Notes: a model not told the origin generated them from the letters alone. A stretch of 58,610 nucleotides of DNA from a virus (IMGVR_UViG_3300037041_000775:1-58610), one strand, 5' to 3'; shown: positions 1 to 8,087, numbered from the stretch's first letter. Numbers and translations: made by a program.

Positions 1-2
1 TG

Positions 3-599
3 CTTCGCGCCGAGCAGCGTGCGCCGCTGACTCCCAAGCGCCCGCCGTCGGCATCCGAGGTCGCGGATCCCGGTGACGCCGCTGACGACTGCGATGACAC
101 GCCGAGCGTCGAGCCGTCCCCCGCCCCGAAGCCCACCGCCGACGTGCTTCCGTTCACTGTCGTGAAGAACGAGCCCGCGCCGCCCCCCGTCGTGTCGGCC
201 CCGCCGATGGACGAAGTCTCGAAGGCGAAGGCCGAAGAGCGTCGCGTCAAGGCGCTCCACGGCAAGGATATGTGGATCACGTTGATCGACATTTGGCGTA
301 CCAACTTCGACACCAGCGGCGAGCAGCCTGACCGTGTGCGGAACCTCAACGCCGCGCTGACCCCCGACACGATGGCCTACCTCACGTCGAAGGCGGGGCT
401 GACCGACGCGACGCGAGAGGCGATCTACCTACTCGACGGCGGCGACCCCGAAGCCCCGCCGTCGCTGACGAACGCACAGATCCGCGAAGCGCGGCTCATC
501 GCGGAGAACATCGCGCAAGTCGCCAGCTTCCACGCGCCTTTCGTCGCGGAGCGGCTGGAATACACCTACGAGTATCACACCCTTCCCAGCGAGGACTGA
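3..599 (+). CDS. Hypothetical protein, 5'-truncated by window edge
   Basis: The frame is open from base 3 and continues left of the window, so the true start is not visible; a GTG at 144 is an internal alternative start. The visible N-terminal part is low-complexity, rich in Pro, Ala and Asp (residues 1-65), and reads as a linker. A more ordered helical part follows, with several Trp and Tyr (DMWITLIDIW, FVAERLEYTYEYH). It ends 3 bp before the next start, so it is probably co-transcribed with the structural genes. I recognise no family. A Pro/Ala linker followed by a C-terminal domain could be the tail of a larger virion protein. Confidence 0.75.
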   Translation, partial: LRAEQRAPLTPKRPPSASEVADPGDAADDCDDTPSVEPSPAPKPTADVLPFTVVKNEPAPPPVVSAPPMDEVSKAKAEERRVKALHGKDMWITLIDIWRTNFDTSGEQPDRVRNLNAALTPDTMAYLTSKAGLTDATREAIYLLDGGDPEAPPSLTNAQIREARLIAENIAQVASFHAPFVAERLEYTYEYHTLPSED

Positions 600-602
600 T
601 CG

Positions 603-1067
603 ATGCCTTCCACTGACGTGTTCTGCGCCTTCACGGGCAGCATCCCCGACGACGCGGATCTCCCCGCCGATCATCCGCTGGAGGACGACGAACTGGCGGA
701 CCTCCCGGTCGGCTGGACGCGCATCACCGTGCAGACGCGGCTCCCCTCCCCGGCGTGGCAGGAGATCGCCGCTGTCGAGGAGGCGATGGTCGCTCAGGTG
801 CTGGAGGGCGTGCCGAAGGGCCAGCGCAAGGCGGCGACCATCGGCGTGCGCGTTCAGGTCGCCGCGCAGCTTGCCGCGCTGAAGTCGCAGACCGCGCCCT
901 ACGTCATCCAGACCGAAGTCTTCCACGTCGCCCCCGGCGACGAAGGGGCGAAGGGGCTGGCGGGCATTCTCTCGACGCTCGGCGTTGACGCGGCGGATGG
1001 CGCGGAGCCCACCGACGACGCGGACGACGCGCAGGACGACGCGGCCCCCGCTGACAAGGCCGAATAG
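603..1067 (+). CDS. Hypothetical small acidic protein
   Basis: 154 aa, ATG start right after the previous stop. The N-terminal half is acidic (DDADLPADHPLEDDELADL). The middle is helical (PAWQEIAAVEEAMVAQVLEGV, then a Lys/Arg patch), and the last 25 residues are almost only Asp, Ala and Glu. There is no membrane segment or Cys cluster, and I do not recognise a family. It is first in a run of tightly spaced plus-strand genes whose later members are membrane proteins. A soluble acidic assembly or scaffold-type factor is possible, but that is a guess. Confidence 0.8.
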   Translation: MPSTDVFCAFTGSIPDDADLPADHPLEDDELADLPVGWTRITVQTRLPSPAWQEIAAVEEAMVAQVLEGVPKGQRKAATIGVRVQVAAQLAALKSQTAPYVIQTEVFHVAPGDEGAKGLAGILSTLGVDAADGAEPTDDADDAQDDAAPADKAE

Positions 1068-1124
1068 CCCTCGGAGGGCCACCGGGACATTGAGCGGCGA
1101 GTGCGCTGGAGGTAAAAGGCTTCC

Positions 1125-1676
1125 ATGCTCACTCGCCGTTTCCGTCCTTCCGCGTACTACGGCGATGCCGGGGGCTCTGGCGCGACCCGCTCCGGCACTG
1201 ACGAGTGGACGATCCAGCACGGCAACGAAGTCTGGATCGATGACGCGGGCTACGTCTTCCTCATCTTCGCCACGACGGGGCCGAAGGATCCGCGCGTGCA
1301 GATCCTCTATCGGCCCGACGGAACGCAGCCGTCGAAGGTCTACTTCGCGAACGATCCGGCGCTTTCGCGCGTCGTGGACGCGCTGCGGACGAAGGGTCGG
1401 AAGGCAACGCAGGCGGAACTCGACGGCTACAAGGCGTTGGCGAGCACGCCGCGCGCTGCGGCCCCGACGGCGTTCACGGCGTCGATCCCCGCTATGCCGA
1501 CGGTGACGGGTACGGCTTCGGCGCAGCAGCCAGTGAAGCAGAAGGGGCGCTGGGTCAAGAAGCGCACGCCCTTCTACAAGCAGACGTGGTTTCCGTTCGC
1601 CGTAGGCGGCGTGGCGCTGGTGCTGCTGGTTAGCGTCGGGCTTGTCGTCCGTTCGGGACGTAGGGGGGTTGCATGA
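1125..1676 (+). CDS. Predicted virion-type membrane protein with RFRPSAY N-terminus
   Basis: 183 aa. It starts MLTRRFRPSAYYG, the first copy of an F-x-P-S-[AS]-Y peptide that recurs near the start of several proteins in this block. A small beta-rich domain follows (residues 25-100; DEWTIQHGNEVWIDDAGYVFLIF), then an Ala/Pro/Thr linker, a basic patch (KQKGRWVKKRTPFYKQ), one C-terminal membrane helix (about 155-175) and a short basic tail. The layout of N-terminal peptide, soluble domain and tail anchor matches its neighbours. Its stop overlaps the next ATG (ATGA). The specific function is unknown. Confidence 0.85.
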   Translation: MLTRRFRPSAYYGDAGGSGATRSGTDEWTIQHGNEVWIDDAGYVFLIFATTGPKDPRVQILYRPDGTQPSKVYFANDPALSRVVDALRTKGRKATQAELDGYKALASTPRAAAPTAFTASIPAMPTVTGTASAQQPVKQKGRWVKKRTPFYKQTWFPFAVGGVALVLLVSVGLVVRSGRRGVA

Positions 1677-2326
1677 GGCCGTCGAACTTCAACTACGTCG
1701 ATTCGTGGCAGACCTTGCTCGGAGGCCGGATGCTCGGGCATCACATCGCGTATCGCCCCAGCCGTCGCCCCAGCGACTACGGCGATCTCGGCGGACTGAG
1801 CGACTACTTCGTCACTTCGACGGGCGAAGTCTTCGAGGCATCCCCGCTGTCGGGGCTCCCCGGCTGGCGGCACGCGACGGTCTACTACGTCGCGAAGACG
1901 AGGAAGCGGTACCCCGACGGCATCGCGATCTTCGATAAGGCGCGAGCGGATCAGCTTTCGGCGCTCATCATCGGGTCATATTCCAGCTTGGAAGACGCGA
2001 TCAAGCGGGCCGACGCGGCGCTGGCGTCGCGGCAAGCGTCCACGCTGCCGACGACGACGCCCACTGCGCCGAAGTTTGTCGCTGCGACGGGGCAGGAACT
2101 CATCGCCGCGCAGCAAGCGGCGGAAGCCGCGCGTCTCGCTGCCGCGACGGGCACCGCGCCCGCAACGGGTGGCGAGCCGCCGAAGAAGAAGAAGCCGCCG
2201 CCGAAGCGGCGGAAGAAGATCCCGACGTGGGCATGGGTCGCGGGGGGCGTCGGGCTCGCCGTGCTGCTGCTCGGTGGGACGGCGTTTGTAGTGTCGCGCC
2301 GTCGTCGCGCGCTCACGGGGGCATGA
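1673..2326 (+). CDS. Predicted tail-anchored membrane protein with Lys/Arg collar
   Basis: 217 aa; ATG overlaps the upstream stop. The early segment AYRPSRRPSDYGDLGG resembles the shared F-x-P-S-x-Y peptide in looser form. A compact domain follows (FVTSTGEVFEASPLSG ... GSYSSLEDAIKRADAA) and contains the G-x-Y-x-S-x3-A-x3-A pattern seen in other proteins here. Then come an Ala/Thr linker, a strongly basic stretch (PKKKKPPPKRRKKI), one membrane helix (about 187-207) and an RRRR tail. Basic residues on both sides of the helix fit an anchor that contacts DNA or the lipid surface. No family recognised. Confidence 0.85.
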   Translation: MRPSNFNYVDSWQTLLGGRMLGHHIAYRPSRRPSDYGDLGGLSDYFVTSTGEVFEASPLSGLPGWRHATVYYVAKTRKRYPDGIAIFDKARADQLSALIIGSYSSLEDAIKRADAALASRQASTLPTTTPTAPKFVAATGQELIAAQQAAEAARLAAATGTAPATGGEPPKKKKPPPKRRKKIPTWAWVAGGVGLAVLLLGGTAFVVSRRRRALTGA

Positions 2327-3135
2327 TGGACAAGCTGAACGTCGGTGGCATCCTCGCGCCGCGCGTCGATCTCGACAGCGCGCAGACGTACCACCTTCCT
2401 GAGTGGTCGGATATGGGCGACCCGAAGCGGATCGCCGTGCTCCGCAAGATTGCACTGGAGGCGGGGCGCGACCCGCGCATCGCGACCGTGGCGATCCAGA
2501 TCATCCGCACGGCGGGCGTGAAGCCCCGCGACTACACGGGACAGGCGCAGGCACTGCTGAAGTTCGTGCAGAACCGCATCTACTATGCGAACGAGCCGGG
2601 AGAGCGCCTTCAAGATCCGGCGTACACCATTCGCGTCGGCTACGGCGACTGCGACGATATGGCCCTGCTGCTGGCGGCGTTTTGTGAAAGCATCCGGCTT
2701 CCGTGGCGCTTCGTCATCAGCGGGAAGCGCGGCAACCGCATCGTCCGGTGGGTCGAAGGCACGCCGTACACCCCGGCGAAGTGGGCGCATATCTACCTCG
2801 CCATCGGAGACAAGCCGTTCGCGCCGTCCCGCTGGCGGTTCGCGGAGCCGACGCTGCGGAGCGTCAACCTCGGATGGGACGTGGTGCAGGCGTCGGCGGG
2901 CGGTTCCCGTCCGCTGCCGGAACTCAGCGGCCCCGACACCGCGACGCTGACGGCGACGCAGGAGATCGCGAAGGCGGCAGACAAGGACGCGCTCACCATC
3001 GAAGGCGTCATCAGCGACGTGCGGAAGTCCCTGACCCCGCGTCGCATCGTCGTCGGCCTTATCGTCGGCGGCATCACGGGCCTTCTGACCCGCCCGATCC
3101 TTGACGCGCTGCTCCACCGCCGAAAGCGCCGATAG
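2323..3135 (+). CDS. Transglutaminase-like cysteine peptidase-fold protein, membrane-anchored
   Basis: 270 aa; ATG at 2323 overlaps the upstream stop. The core looks like a transglutaminase-like domain. The nucleophile motif is GYGDCDDMALLLAAFC (Cys near residue 112), the histidine sits in KWAHIYLAIG, and an acidic third position lies in FAEPT (Glu where the family more often has Asp). The C-terminal third has a linker, one membrane helix (RIVVGLIVGGITGLL) and a basic tail RRKRR. Such domains act as peptidases, amidases or cross-linking enzymes. In this structural block, processing or cross-linking of virion proteins, or attack on the wall at entry, are the plausible jobs. Confidence 0.8.
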   Translation: MMDKLNVGGILAPRVDLDSAQTYHLPEWSDMGDPKRIAVLRKIALEAGRDPRIATVAIQIIRTAGVKPRDYTGQAQALLKFVQNRIYYANEPGERLQDPAYTIRVGYGDCDDMALLLAAFCESIRLPWRFVISGKRGNRIVRWVEGTPYTPAKWAHIYLAIGDKPFAPSRWRFAEPTLRSVNLGWDVVQASAGGSRPLPELSGPDTATLTATQEIAKAADKDALTIEGVISDVRKSLTPRRIVVGLIVGGITGLLTRPILDALLHRRKRR

Positions 3136-3224
3136 CCCTCCGCGTTGCGGACCTCCGTGCGCGGAGCGGGCAGCTTGCATAGCCTCTTCCTCCACCCCCT
3201 CAACTTCTTCTTCGGAGTACCATC

Positions 3225-3647
3225 ATGGCCGTCATCAACGCCACCAAGGTCAGCGCGACCACCAACGAGTTGACCTACACCTTCACCGGTACTGGTGCCG
3301 ACACCGGCACCATTTCCTACGCGACGCTCGTTGCGGACGCCCTCACCGGGACCGCCGGGACCAGCACCCTGAAGACGGTGCTCACCTCCCTCGCGGGCCA
3401 GTGCGACAGCAACGCCAAGGCCATCAGCGCGCTCATCACGGGCGAGCAGTTCACGGGCGCGGGCGTGGGCACTCCGGCCCTCACCACGAACATCGAGGTC
3501 AATCTCGTCTCTTCGACGGGGACCGCGATCCCCTCCGTGACCGCCGCCGACGACGGCGCGACCAACAACCCGCAGATCACCTTCGCGACGGCGGGCGTGG
3601 GCCAGTGCTGGCTCTACATCAAGCGCGTCCACTCCATCGTGCTGTGA
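3225..3647 (+). CDS. Small beta-rich candidate virion protein
   Basis: 140 aa, rich in Thr, Ala, Gly and Val, with alternating strand-like segments (NELTYTFTGTG, TNIEVNLVSSTG, GQCWLYIKRVHSIVL). It has no membrane helix and few charged residues. ATG follows a GGAG. It has its own 89-bp leader and a hairpin terminator downstream, so it may be separately expressed at high level. Composition fits a capsid, decoration or spike-base protein; no family recognised. Confidence 0.8.
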   Translation: MAVINATKVSATTNELTYTFTGTGADTGTISYATLVADALTGTAGTSTLKTVLTSLAGQCDSNAKAISALITGEQFTGAGVGTPALTTNIEVNLVSSTGTAIPSVTAADDGATNNPQITFATAGVGQCWLYIKRVHSIVL

Positions 3648-3678
3648 CCCGCTCGGGGTGAATAGCCCCGATGCCACG

Positions 3679-3711
3679 ACGCCCCGGTGAGCCCCGCGCT
3701 CGCCGGGGCGT
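3679..3711 (+). terminator. Hairpin terminator after 3225-3647 gene
   Basis: Arms of 13 bp (one G-U pair), 3679-3691 and 3699-3711, with a 7-nt loop, followed by TCGTGTTTG. It sits 32 bp after the stop codon. The T-tract is short, so termination may be partial. Confidence 0.55.
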
Positions 3712-3763
3712 TCGTGTTTGACGGCTGGCAGGGCTGTGCTTATGGGTACGGCGCGGAGGCCAA

Positions 3764-4132
3764 ATGGGCGCAGCGGGGATTGAGATCGACGCTTGGATCA
3801 ACCGGGAGACGGTCGAGCGCGCACACGCTCGGGCTCAGGACGCGCAGCATCGGCGGCATCAGCACGTCGCGGACACCGGGATGCGGGCCGCGCGTGCCCG
3901 CGACGCGAAGCTGCTTCGCTGCTTGGAGAAGGCGGCAGAAGTCCTGACGCAGATGCAGGAGGAACAGGTAGGCCGCACCCGTCGCACGGCGTCCCGCTAC
4001 GCCGACACGGTCGAACTGACCGAAGTCGCTCTGTGGCGCAAAGCCTACGAGTTCGCGGACAAGGGCGAGCCGCTGCGCCAGTTGGAGTGGATCTACGGTG
4101 CCGCCGCCGTGCTCGCGGGGTTTGTCGCCTAA
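3764..4132 (+). CDS. Hypothetical helical protein
   Basis: 122 aa; GGAGG is 4 nt before the ATG at 3764. It is almost entirely helical and charged, with an Arg/His/Gln-rich first half (ETVERAHARAQDAQHRRHQH) and a central amphipathic segment (LLRCLEKAAEVLTQMQEEQ). There is a mildly hydrophobic C-terminus (YGAAAVLAGFVA) but no clear membrane helix. No family recognised. It may be an internal or assembly protein of the virion block. Confidence 0.75.
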   Translation: MGAAGIEIDAWINRETVERAHARAQDAQHRRHQHVADTGMRAARARDAKLLRCLEKAAEVLTQMQEEQVGRTRRTASRYADTVELTEVALWRKAYEFADKGEPLRQLEWIYGAAAVLAGFVA

Positions 4133-4218
4133 GCACTCCGATGGCACTCCGCACGGGGGGTCCACCGTTGCCCCATGCTCCGCGCATCGGTAGGGTTAGC
4201 CGGAAGCACGGAGTAGCG

Positions 4219-5118
4219 ATGTTCGGCATGTACGGTTTCTACGGCGATGCCGTGTCCGATCTGAAGGGTCAGGTCAAGGCCCAGCAGCAGAAGATCAAGG
4301 ATGCGCGCAAGGCTGCGCGCAAGGCCAAGATTTTCACGGCGGCGCGTCGTCAGGCCGAGCTTGCTGTCCGCAAGGCTATCATCGACCTTCGTCTGCTCCG
4401 CTCCAAGCTGCGACAGGCCGAGCGCGAAGCCCGCAAGGCGAAGAAGGGTGGCAAGGCCGCTCCCGCCGCGACGCCCGCTGTCTCGACGGCCGGTGGCACG
4501 CTCACGAAGGAACACATCGCTGCGATCACCGCGCTGATCCAGCAGCTTACCGCGCAGGGCGCGGATGCCGATGCCGCCGAGGAAGAGGCGAAGGCCCGCG
4601 TCCTTCCCCCCGCGCTGCTCGCGGCGGTTCCCCGTGGCTTCTTCCGTGGCGTGCGTCGCGCTGGACCCCGTCCGGTCCTTCCGCCGTTCCGTCCGCCGGT
4701 CTACCGCCCGATGCCGGGGGAACTTCCCGGCCCGACGCGCGACATCGATCCCCGCGTGTTCCAGCGTGACATCGATCCGCGCGTCTTCGCGCGCCCCGTC
4801 GATCCCCGCGTCCGTCAGCGCCCCATCGATCCGTTCACTCCGACGATGCCGCTCATCCCGCAGGCCGGTTCGTTCACGTTCCCGCCGGGGAACCTCTCGC
4901 TCACCGATCCGTCGCTCGCCGCCGAGGTTGAGGCCGACGAGGGCGACGATATGAGCGGGATCGTGGACACCGTGAAGGAGTACGCGGCGAAGCCGTGGTT
5001 CCTCGCCCTCGCGGGCATCGGTGCGCTCATGTATTTCCGTCGCGGGAAGAAGGGTGCGACGCCGAAGTCGAACCCCCGCCGTCGCCGCAGCCGCCGCAAC
5101 CGCCGCAATCGCCGCTAA
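4219..5118 (+). CDS. Coiled-coil, tail-anchored virion-type protein with IDPRVF repeats
   Basis: 299 aa, start chosen at MFGMYGFYGDA; the upstream in-frame extension overlaps the previous gene and has shadow-like composition. Order: Tyr/Gly N-terminal peptide; Lys/Ala-rich coiled coil (about 15-90); Pro-rich region with four tandem copies of an (R)DIDPRVFQ-like unit (about 173-203); hydrophobic anchor (KPWFLALAGIGALMYF, near 270); and a tail KSNPRRRRSRRNRRNRR. The tail is typical of this block. A DNA- or lipid-contacting structural protein is likely, but the exact role is unknown. Confidence 0.85.
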   Translation: MFGMYGFYGDAVSDLKGQVKAQQQKIKDARKAARKAKIFTAARRQAELAVRKAIIDLRLLRSKLRQAEREARKAKKGGKAAPAATPAVSTAGGTLTKEHIAAITALIQQLTAQGADADAAEEEAKARVLPPALLAAVPRGFFRGVRRAGPRPVLPPFRPPVYRPMPGELPGPTRDIDPRVFQRDIDPRVFARPVDPRVRQRPIDPFTPTMPLIPQAGSFTFPPGNLSLTDPSLAAEVEADEGDDMSGIVDTVKEYAAKPWFLALAGIGALMYFRRGKKGATPKSNPRRRRSRRNRRNRR

Positions 5119-5127
5119 GGAGCACCC

Positions 5128-5394
5128 GTGTTCTCGACGGCGGCACTACTTCCGCTCGTCGCGCGGCTCGGGGAGTTCCTTCGCAGCGCGGGTGAGCACG
5201 CCAAGCGCGCAGTCGCTTCGGGGGCCGTCGTGGCTCCCGATGTGATCGCTGCCGCCATTGAGCGCGAAATGACGGGGTGGAACCCCGTCATCGGTGGGCG
5301 TGAAGTCCTCGACACGGAAACGCGCCGTGCAGCGGCGCGCTTTCTCGCGGGCGTTGCGCTGAACGTGGTAGTTGGCAAGAAGGAGAAGGCGTGA
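5128..5394 (+). CDS. Hypothetical small protein
   Basis: 88 aa, GTG start with AAGGAG 6 nt upstream. It is amphipathic and helical; the segment VAPDVIAAAIEREMTGWNPVIGG is the most distinctive part. There is a weak hydrophobic C-terminal stretch (FLAGVALNVVVG) before KKEKA, too short for a confident membrane call. Its stop overlaps the next start. No family recognised. Confidence 0.75.
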   Translation: MFSTAALLPLVARLGEFLRSAGEHAKRAVASGAVVAPDVIAAAIEREMTGWNPVIGGREVLDTETRRAAARFLAGVALNVVVGKKEKA

Positions 5395-6311
5395 TGTACG
5401 GCAACGACCCTGAGTACCTGTCGGCATCGCCCACAGTGATGGCCTACGACTACCAGAACGGCGACTACTTCGCCCCGGCGGTCTATGGTCAGCAGACGGC
5501 CGCGCAGGCGAACGCCGCAGCGGTCAGGGCCGTCGGCCCCACGGGCATGGAGATCGCCCAGCCCGCGCCGCTCGTCGCGCATCCGGTCCCCGGCTACCCG
5601 AAGGTCGGACATACGCCGACTTTCGACATGCCGATGAACAAGGGCGATTGGAACATCAAGGGCGTGAACATGCCCACCTTCTCCCCGGCGCTCCCGCCGA
5701 TGCCGGGGTCCGATTGGCGCACGTTCCCGCAGCCCATTGACGGTCGCCAGCTTTCGGCCGCGCGCCCGCAGTTCAGTGCCTTCGCGGGCATCGGGCAGGG
5801 CTATGGGGCCGTGGACTACGCCACCGCGAAGGCGGCGCAGTTCCGCGACGTGCAGGGCAGCGGCGGCTACGGCTACCGTCAGTTCAAGGATGGCGCGATC
5901 CAGATCCTCGTGAGCCCCAGCCGCGCGCTCCCGGTCGGATCGATGCTCACCGGCAGCACGGGCGATCCCAACTACGCCCGCTGGTTTGCGATCACCAACG
6001 AGATCGGAGCGTGGAAGACGTTCGCGCAGGCTCGCGCCGCGCAGACGCTTCGCACCCTCACTGATACGGCGACTGCGCTGTCGTCGTCCGTCGCGAACGT
6101 CGCCGGGGCCGTGAAGGCGGGGAAGCGCAAGCGCCGGAAGGCCGCAGCCGCTCAGGCGGCGTTCCCGGCGGAAACTCCCGCTGCGGCAGAGCCCGCACCC
6201 GTCGAAGCCCCCGGTTTCCTCTCCGGCCCGCTGCCGTGGATCATCGGGGGCTCGGTCGCCGTGCTGCTCATCGTTCTCGCGACGCGCGGCAGCAGCACCG
6301 CAAGCAAGTAG
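5394..6311 (+). CDS. Predicted tail-anchored virion-type protein
   Basis: 305 aa from ATG at 5394 (GTG at 5391 is an alternative). The N-terminal region is Tyr/Asn-rich and probably unstructured (MYGNDPEYLSASP, YDYQNGDYFAPAVYG). The middle has many Pro and Phe. A compact part around residues 145-200 reads GYRQFKDGAIQILVSPSRALP and GDPNYARWFAITNEIGAWK. A basic patch KAGKRKRRK precedes an Ala/Pro linker and one C-terminal membrane helix (LPWIIGGSVAVLLIVLA). No family recognised. Confidence 0.85.
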   Translation: MYGNDPEYLSASPTVMAYDYQNGDYFAPAVYGQQTAAQANAAAVRAVGPTGMEIAQPAPLVAHPVPGYPKVGHTPTFDMPMNKGDWNIKGVNMPTFSPALPPMPGSDWRTFPQPIDGRQLSAARPQFSAFAGIGQGYGAVDYATAKAAQFRDVQGSGGYGYRQFKDGAIQILVSPSRALPVGSMLTGSTGDPNYARWFAITNEIGAWKTFAQARAAQTLRTLTDTATALSSSVANVAGAVKAGKRKRRKAAAAQAAFPAETPAAAEPAPVEAPGFLSGPLPWIIGGSVAVLLIVLATRGSSTASK

Positions 6312-6322
6312 GGGAGGGAGCC

Positions 6323-6892
6323 ATGCGGTTCGTCCCCTCGGCGTATTCGGACGTAGCAGCGGTGGCCCCAGCCGCCCCTGCTACGACTGCCGCCGGTTCG
6401 ACGGCGTCGGGCATCACGGAAGCGACGCAAGTCCTTTCGCAGCTTGTCTCGTCCGGTGTGGACGTGGCTCGCGCTGCCAGCGACCTCAAAATGGCGCAGT
6501 GGCAGCAGAAAGCCGCGAAGAAACCGAAGAAGAAGCAGCAAAGGTCGCAGGCTATGCCCGCTTCGGTTGCGCTACCCGCTTCCGCGTCGGCCCCTGCGAA
6601 GCTGGCCGCACCGCCGACGGATTGGGCGAAGTGGGGGCTGATTGGCATGGGGGCGCTCGTCGTCGCCGTGCTGGGGTACGTCGTCGTCACCCGCGCGCGG
6701 GAAAGCGATGACGGGGCCGCGAAGAAGAAGAACCCGAAGCCTGTGGCCCGCGCACCGTTCATCCGAGTGCCGCCGCGTCGTCGCGCCCCAAAGGTGATCG
6801 ACATCGAGGCCGAAGAGATCGAGGCCGACGAGCCGGAGCCGGTCGAGGCCGACGAGCAGGACGCCTATGGTGACGCTGGGGAGGAAGAGTGA
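6323..6892 (+). CDS. Membrane protein with MRFVPSAY N-terminus and acidic tail
   Basis: 189 aa; GGGAGGGAG precedes the ATG. It starts MRFVPSAYSD, a second clear copy of the F-x-P-S-A-Y peptide. Then come an Ala/Thr region, a helical Gln/Lys segment (KMAQWQQKAAKKPKKKQQ), one central membrane helix (WGLIGMGALVVAVLGYVVVT), a basic stretch with RVPPRRRAPK, and a very acidic C-terminus (EEIEADEPEPVEADEQD). The acidic tail is unusual beside the Arg-rich tails of its neighbours. It could bind basic partners inside the particle. Confidence 0.85.
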   Translation: MRFVPSAYSDVAAVAPAAPATTAAGSTASGITEATQVLSQLVSSGVDVARAASDLKMAQWQQKAAKKPKKKQQRSQAMPASVALPASASAPAKLAAPPTDWAKWGLIGMGALVVAVLGYVVVTRARESDDGAAKKKNPKPVARAPFIRVPPRRRAPKVIDIEAEEIEADEPEPVEADEQDAYGDAGEEE

Positions 6893-7284
6893 TGCGCCGG
6901 TTCCATCCGAGCAGCTACGGGGCGGCGACGCCTGAGCCCGCAGCGCCCGAAGACTATACGCAGTACCTGTCGCTCGCGAAGGAGTTCATTCTTCCAAGTG
7001 ATCCGGTCGAACGGAAGGCCGTGCTGACAGCGCGGATCGCCAACTACCGGCGCATGAAGAAGAAGTTCCCGCTGGCGGCGCTCTTCTACGACAACGAGAT
7101 CGCCAAGATGCAGGCGCGTCTTTCCGCGACGGATCGGCAGATCGAGAAGTCGCAGAAAGGTGAAACGTCAGTTCAGACCTATCGCTACCTCGGTTGGACG
7201 ATTGGGACGCTTTCCGCGTTCCTGCTGGGCTCGCTGATCTGGCGCACCGTCGTGCTCACGAAGGCAGTGGGGAAGCCGCGATGA
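6892..7284 (+). CDS. Small membrane protein with RRFHPSSYG N-terminus
   Basis: 130 aa from ATG 6892 (GTG at 6889 is an alternative); it overlaps the upstream stop. It begins MRRFHPSSYGA, a third copy of the peptide. The middle is a charged helix (ERKAVLTARIANYRRMKKKF ... YDNEIAKMQARLSATDRQIEKS), possibly coiled coil. One membrane helix follows near the end (GTLSAFLLGSLIWRTVVL). It overlaps the next gene by ATGA. The role is unknown; the context suggests a virion membrane protein. Confidence 0.85.
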   Translation: MRRFHPSSYGAATPEPAAPEDYTQYLSLAKEFILPSDPVERKAVLTARIANYRRMKKKFPLAALFYDNEIAKMQARLSATDRQIEKSQKGETSVQTYRYLGWTIGTLSAFLLGSLIWRTVVLTKAVGKPR

Positions 7285-8084
7285 CTTACGGATACCACCA
7301 TGGCGTGCCGCATGGCCGCTTCGTTCCTTCGGCCTACTCGGGCTTCGGCGCGAGCGGCGAAGACGTGGCGCTCGACACTGTGCAGGCGGCGGCGAAGACG
7401 GCTGCGGGCGTCGGAGCCGGTGCGGCTGCGGCGGGGACCATCGCAGGGGGCGGGGCCGTCACGGGCCTACTCACGGCGGCGGGTGTCTCGGCGGCGGCAG
7501 TGCCCATCGTCGGCTGGGTCGTCGGTGGGGCCATCGCCGTGTCGGCGGGCATCGTCGCGCTCGTCGCAGCCGTCAAGTCGGGCAAGGTTCGTCGTGCCGA
7601 AGCCGTGGCGACGGCGCGCAAGCTGGGGATCGCGGAGCCCGAAAAGGCTCCCGGCTTCATCGTCCGCGCGCTGAAGATCCCGAAGACCCGCCGCGCGAAG
7701 CTGCTGGCCCGTCTGCGGAAGCGCATGGACCGGCTGAAGGCGCGCAAGCTGGGCAAGCCGGGGCAGAAGCGCCTTGCGAACCTGAAGTGGCAGGTGGACG
7801 TACTCGTCGCGCTCGACAAGGTCGAGAATCCGAAGAAGGCGTCGAGCGGGGACCGCAAGGCCATGCGTCTCGTCGGCGGGCAGCGCCCCGTGGTCGATCC
7901 GGTGACGGAAGCGAACAGCCCCGCTGTGGATCCCGAAGTCGAAGAGGCGGGGATGGCTGCGGCCGAGCAGAACGCTGCCCCGACGGGCTTCCAGATGCCG
8001 ACGTGGGGCTGGATCGCGCTCGCGGGTGGCGTCGGCGTCGTCATCGCGCTCGCCGCGCGTCCTTCCGCACCGAAGAGGACGTAA
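7281..8084 (+). CDS. Multi-pass membrane protein with GRFVPSAYSG N-terminus
   Basis: 267 aa. His/Gly leader, then GRFVPSAYSGFG (fourth copy of the peptide). A long Gly/Ala-rich hydrophobic region (about 45-105; GAAAAGTIAGGGAVTGLLTAAG, then PIVGWVVGGAIAVSAGIVALV) can form two membrane helices. A very basic domain follows (about 125-190; many Arg, Lys and Leu). The C-terminal end has another hydrophobic segment (TWGWIALAGGVGVVIALAA). The glycine-rich hairpin resembles membrane-perturbing or channel-type segments, which would suit a genome-delivery role; that is inference only. Confidence 0.85.
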   Translation: MTYGYHHGVPHGRFVPSAYSGFGASGEDVALDTVQAAAKTAAGVGAGAAAAGTIAGGGAVTGLLTAAGVSAAAVPIVGWVVGGAIAVSAGIVALVAAVKSGKVRRAEAVATARKLGIAEPEKAPGFIVRALKIPKTRRAKLLARLRKRMDRLKARKLGKPGQKRLANLKWQVDVLVALDKVENPKKASSGDRKAMRLVGGQRPVVDPVTEANSPAVDPEVEEAGMAAAEQNAAPTGFQMPTWGWIALAGGVGVVIALAARPSAPKRT

Positions 8085-8087
8085 GTC

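Noticed and set aside
429-1220. 263-codon minus-strand frame near the left end
   Set aside because: Lies opposite three well-formed plus-strand genes with start/stop overlaps and has shadow-like composition.
3793-4218. N-terminal extension of the coiled-coil gene
   Set aside because: It overlaps 3764-4132 almost completely and lacks a ribosome site; ATG 4219 begins the MFGMYGFYG peptide typical of neighbours.
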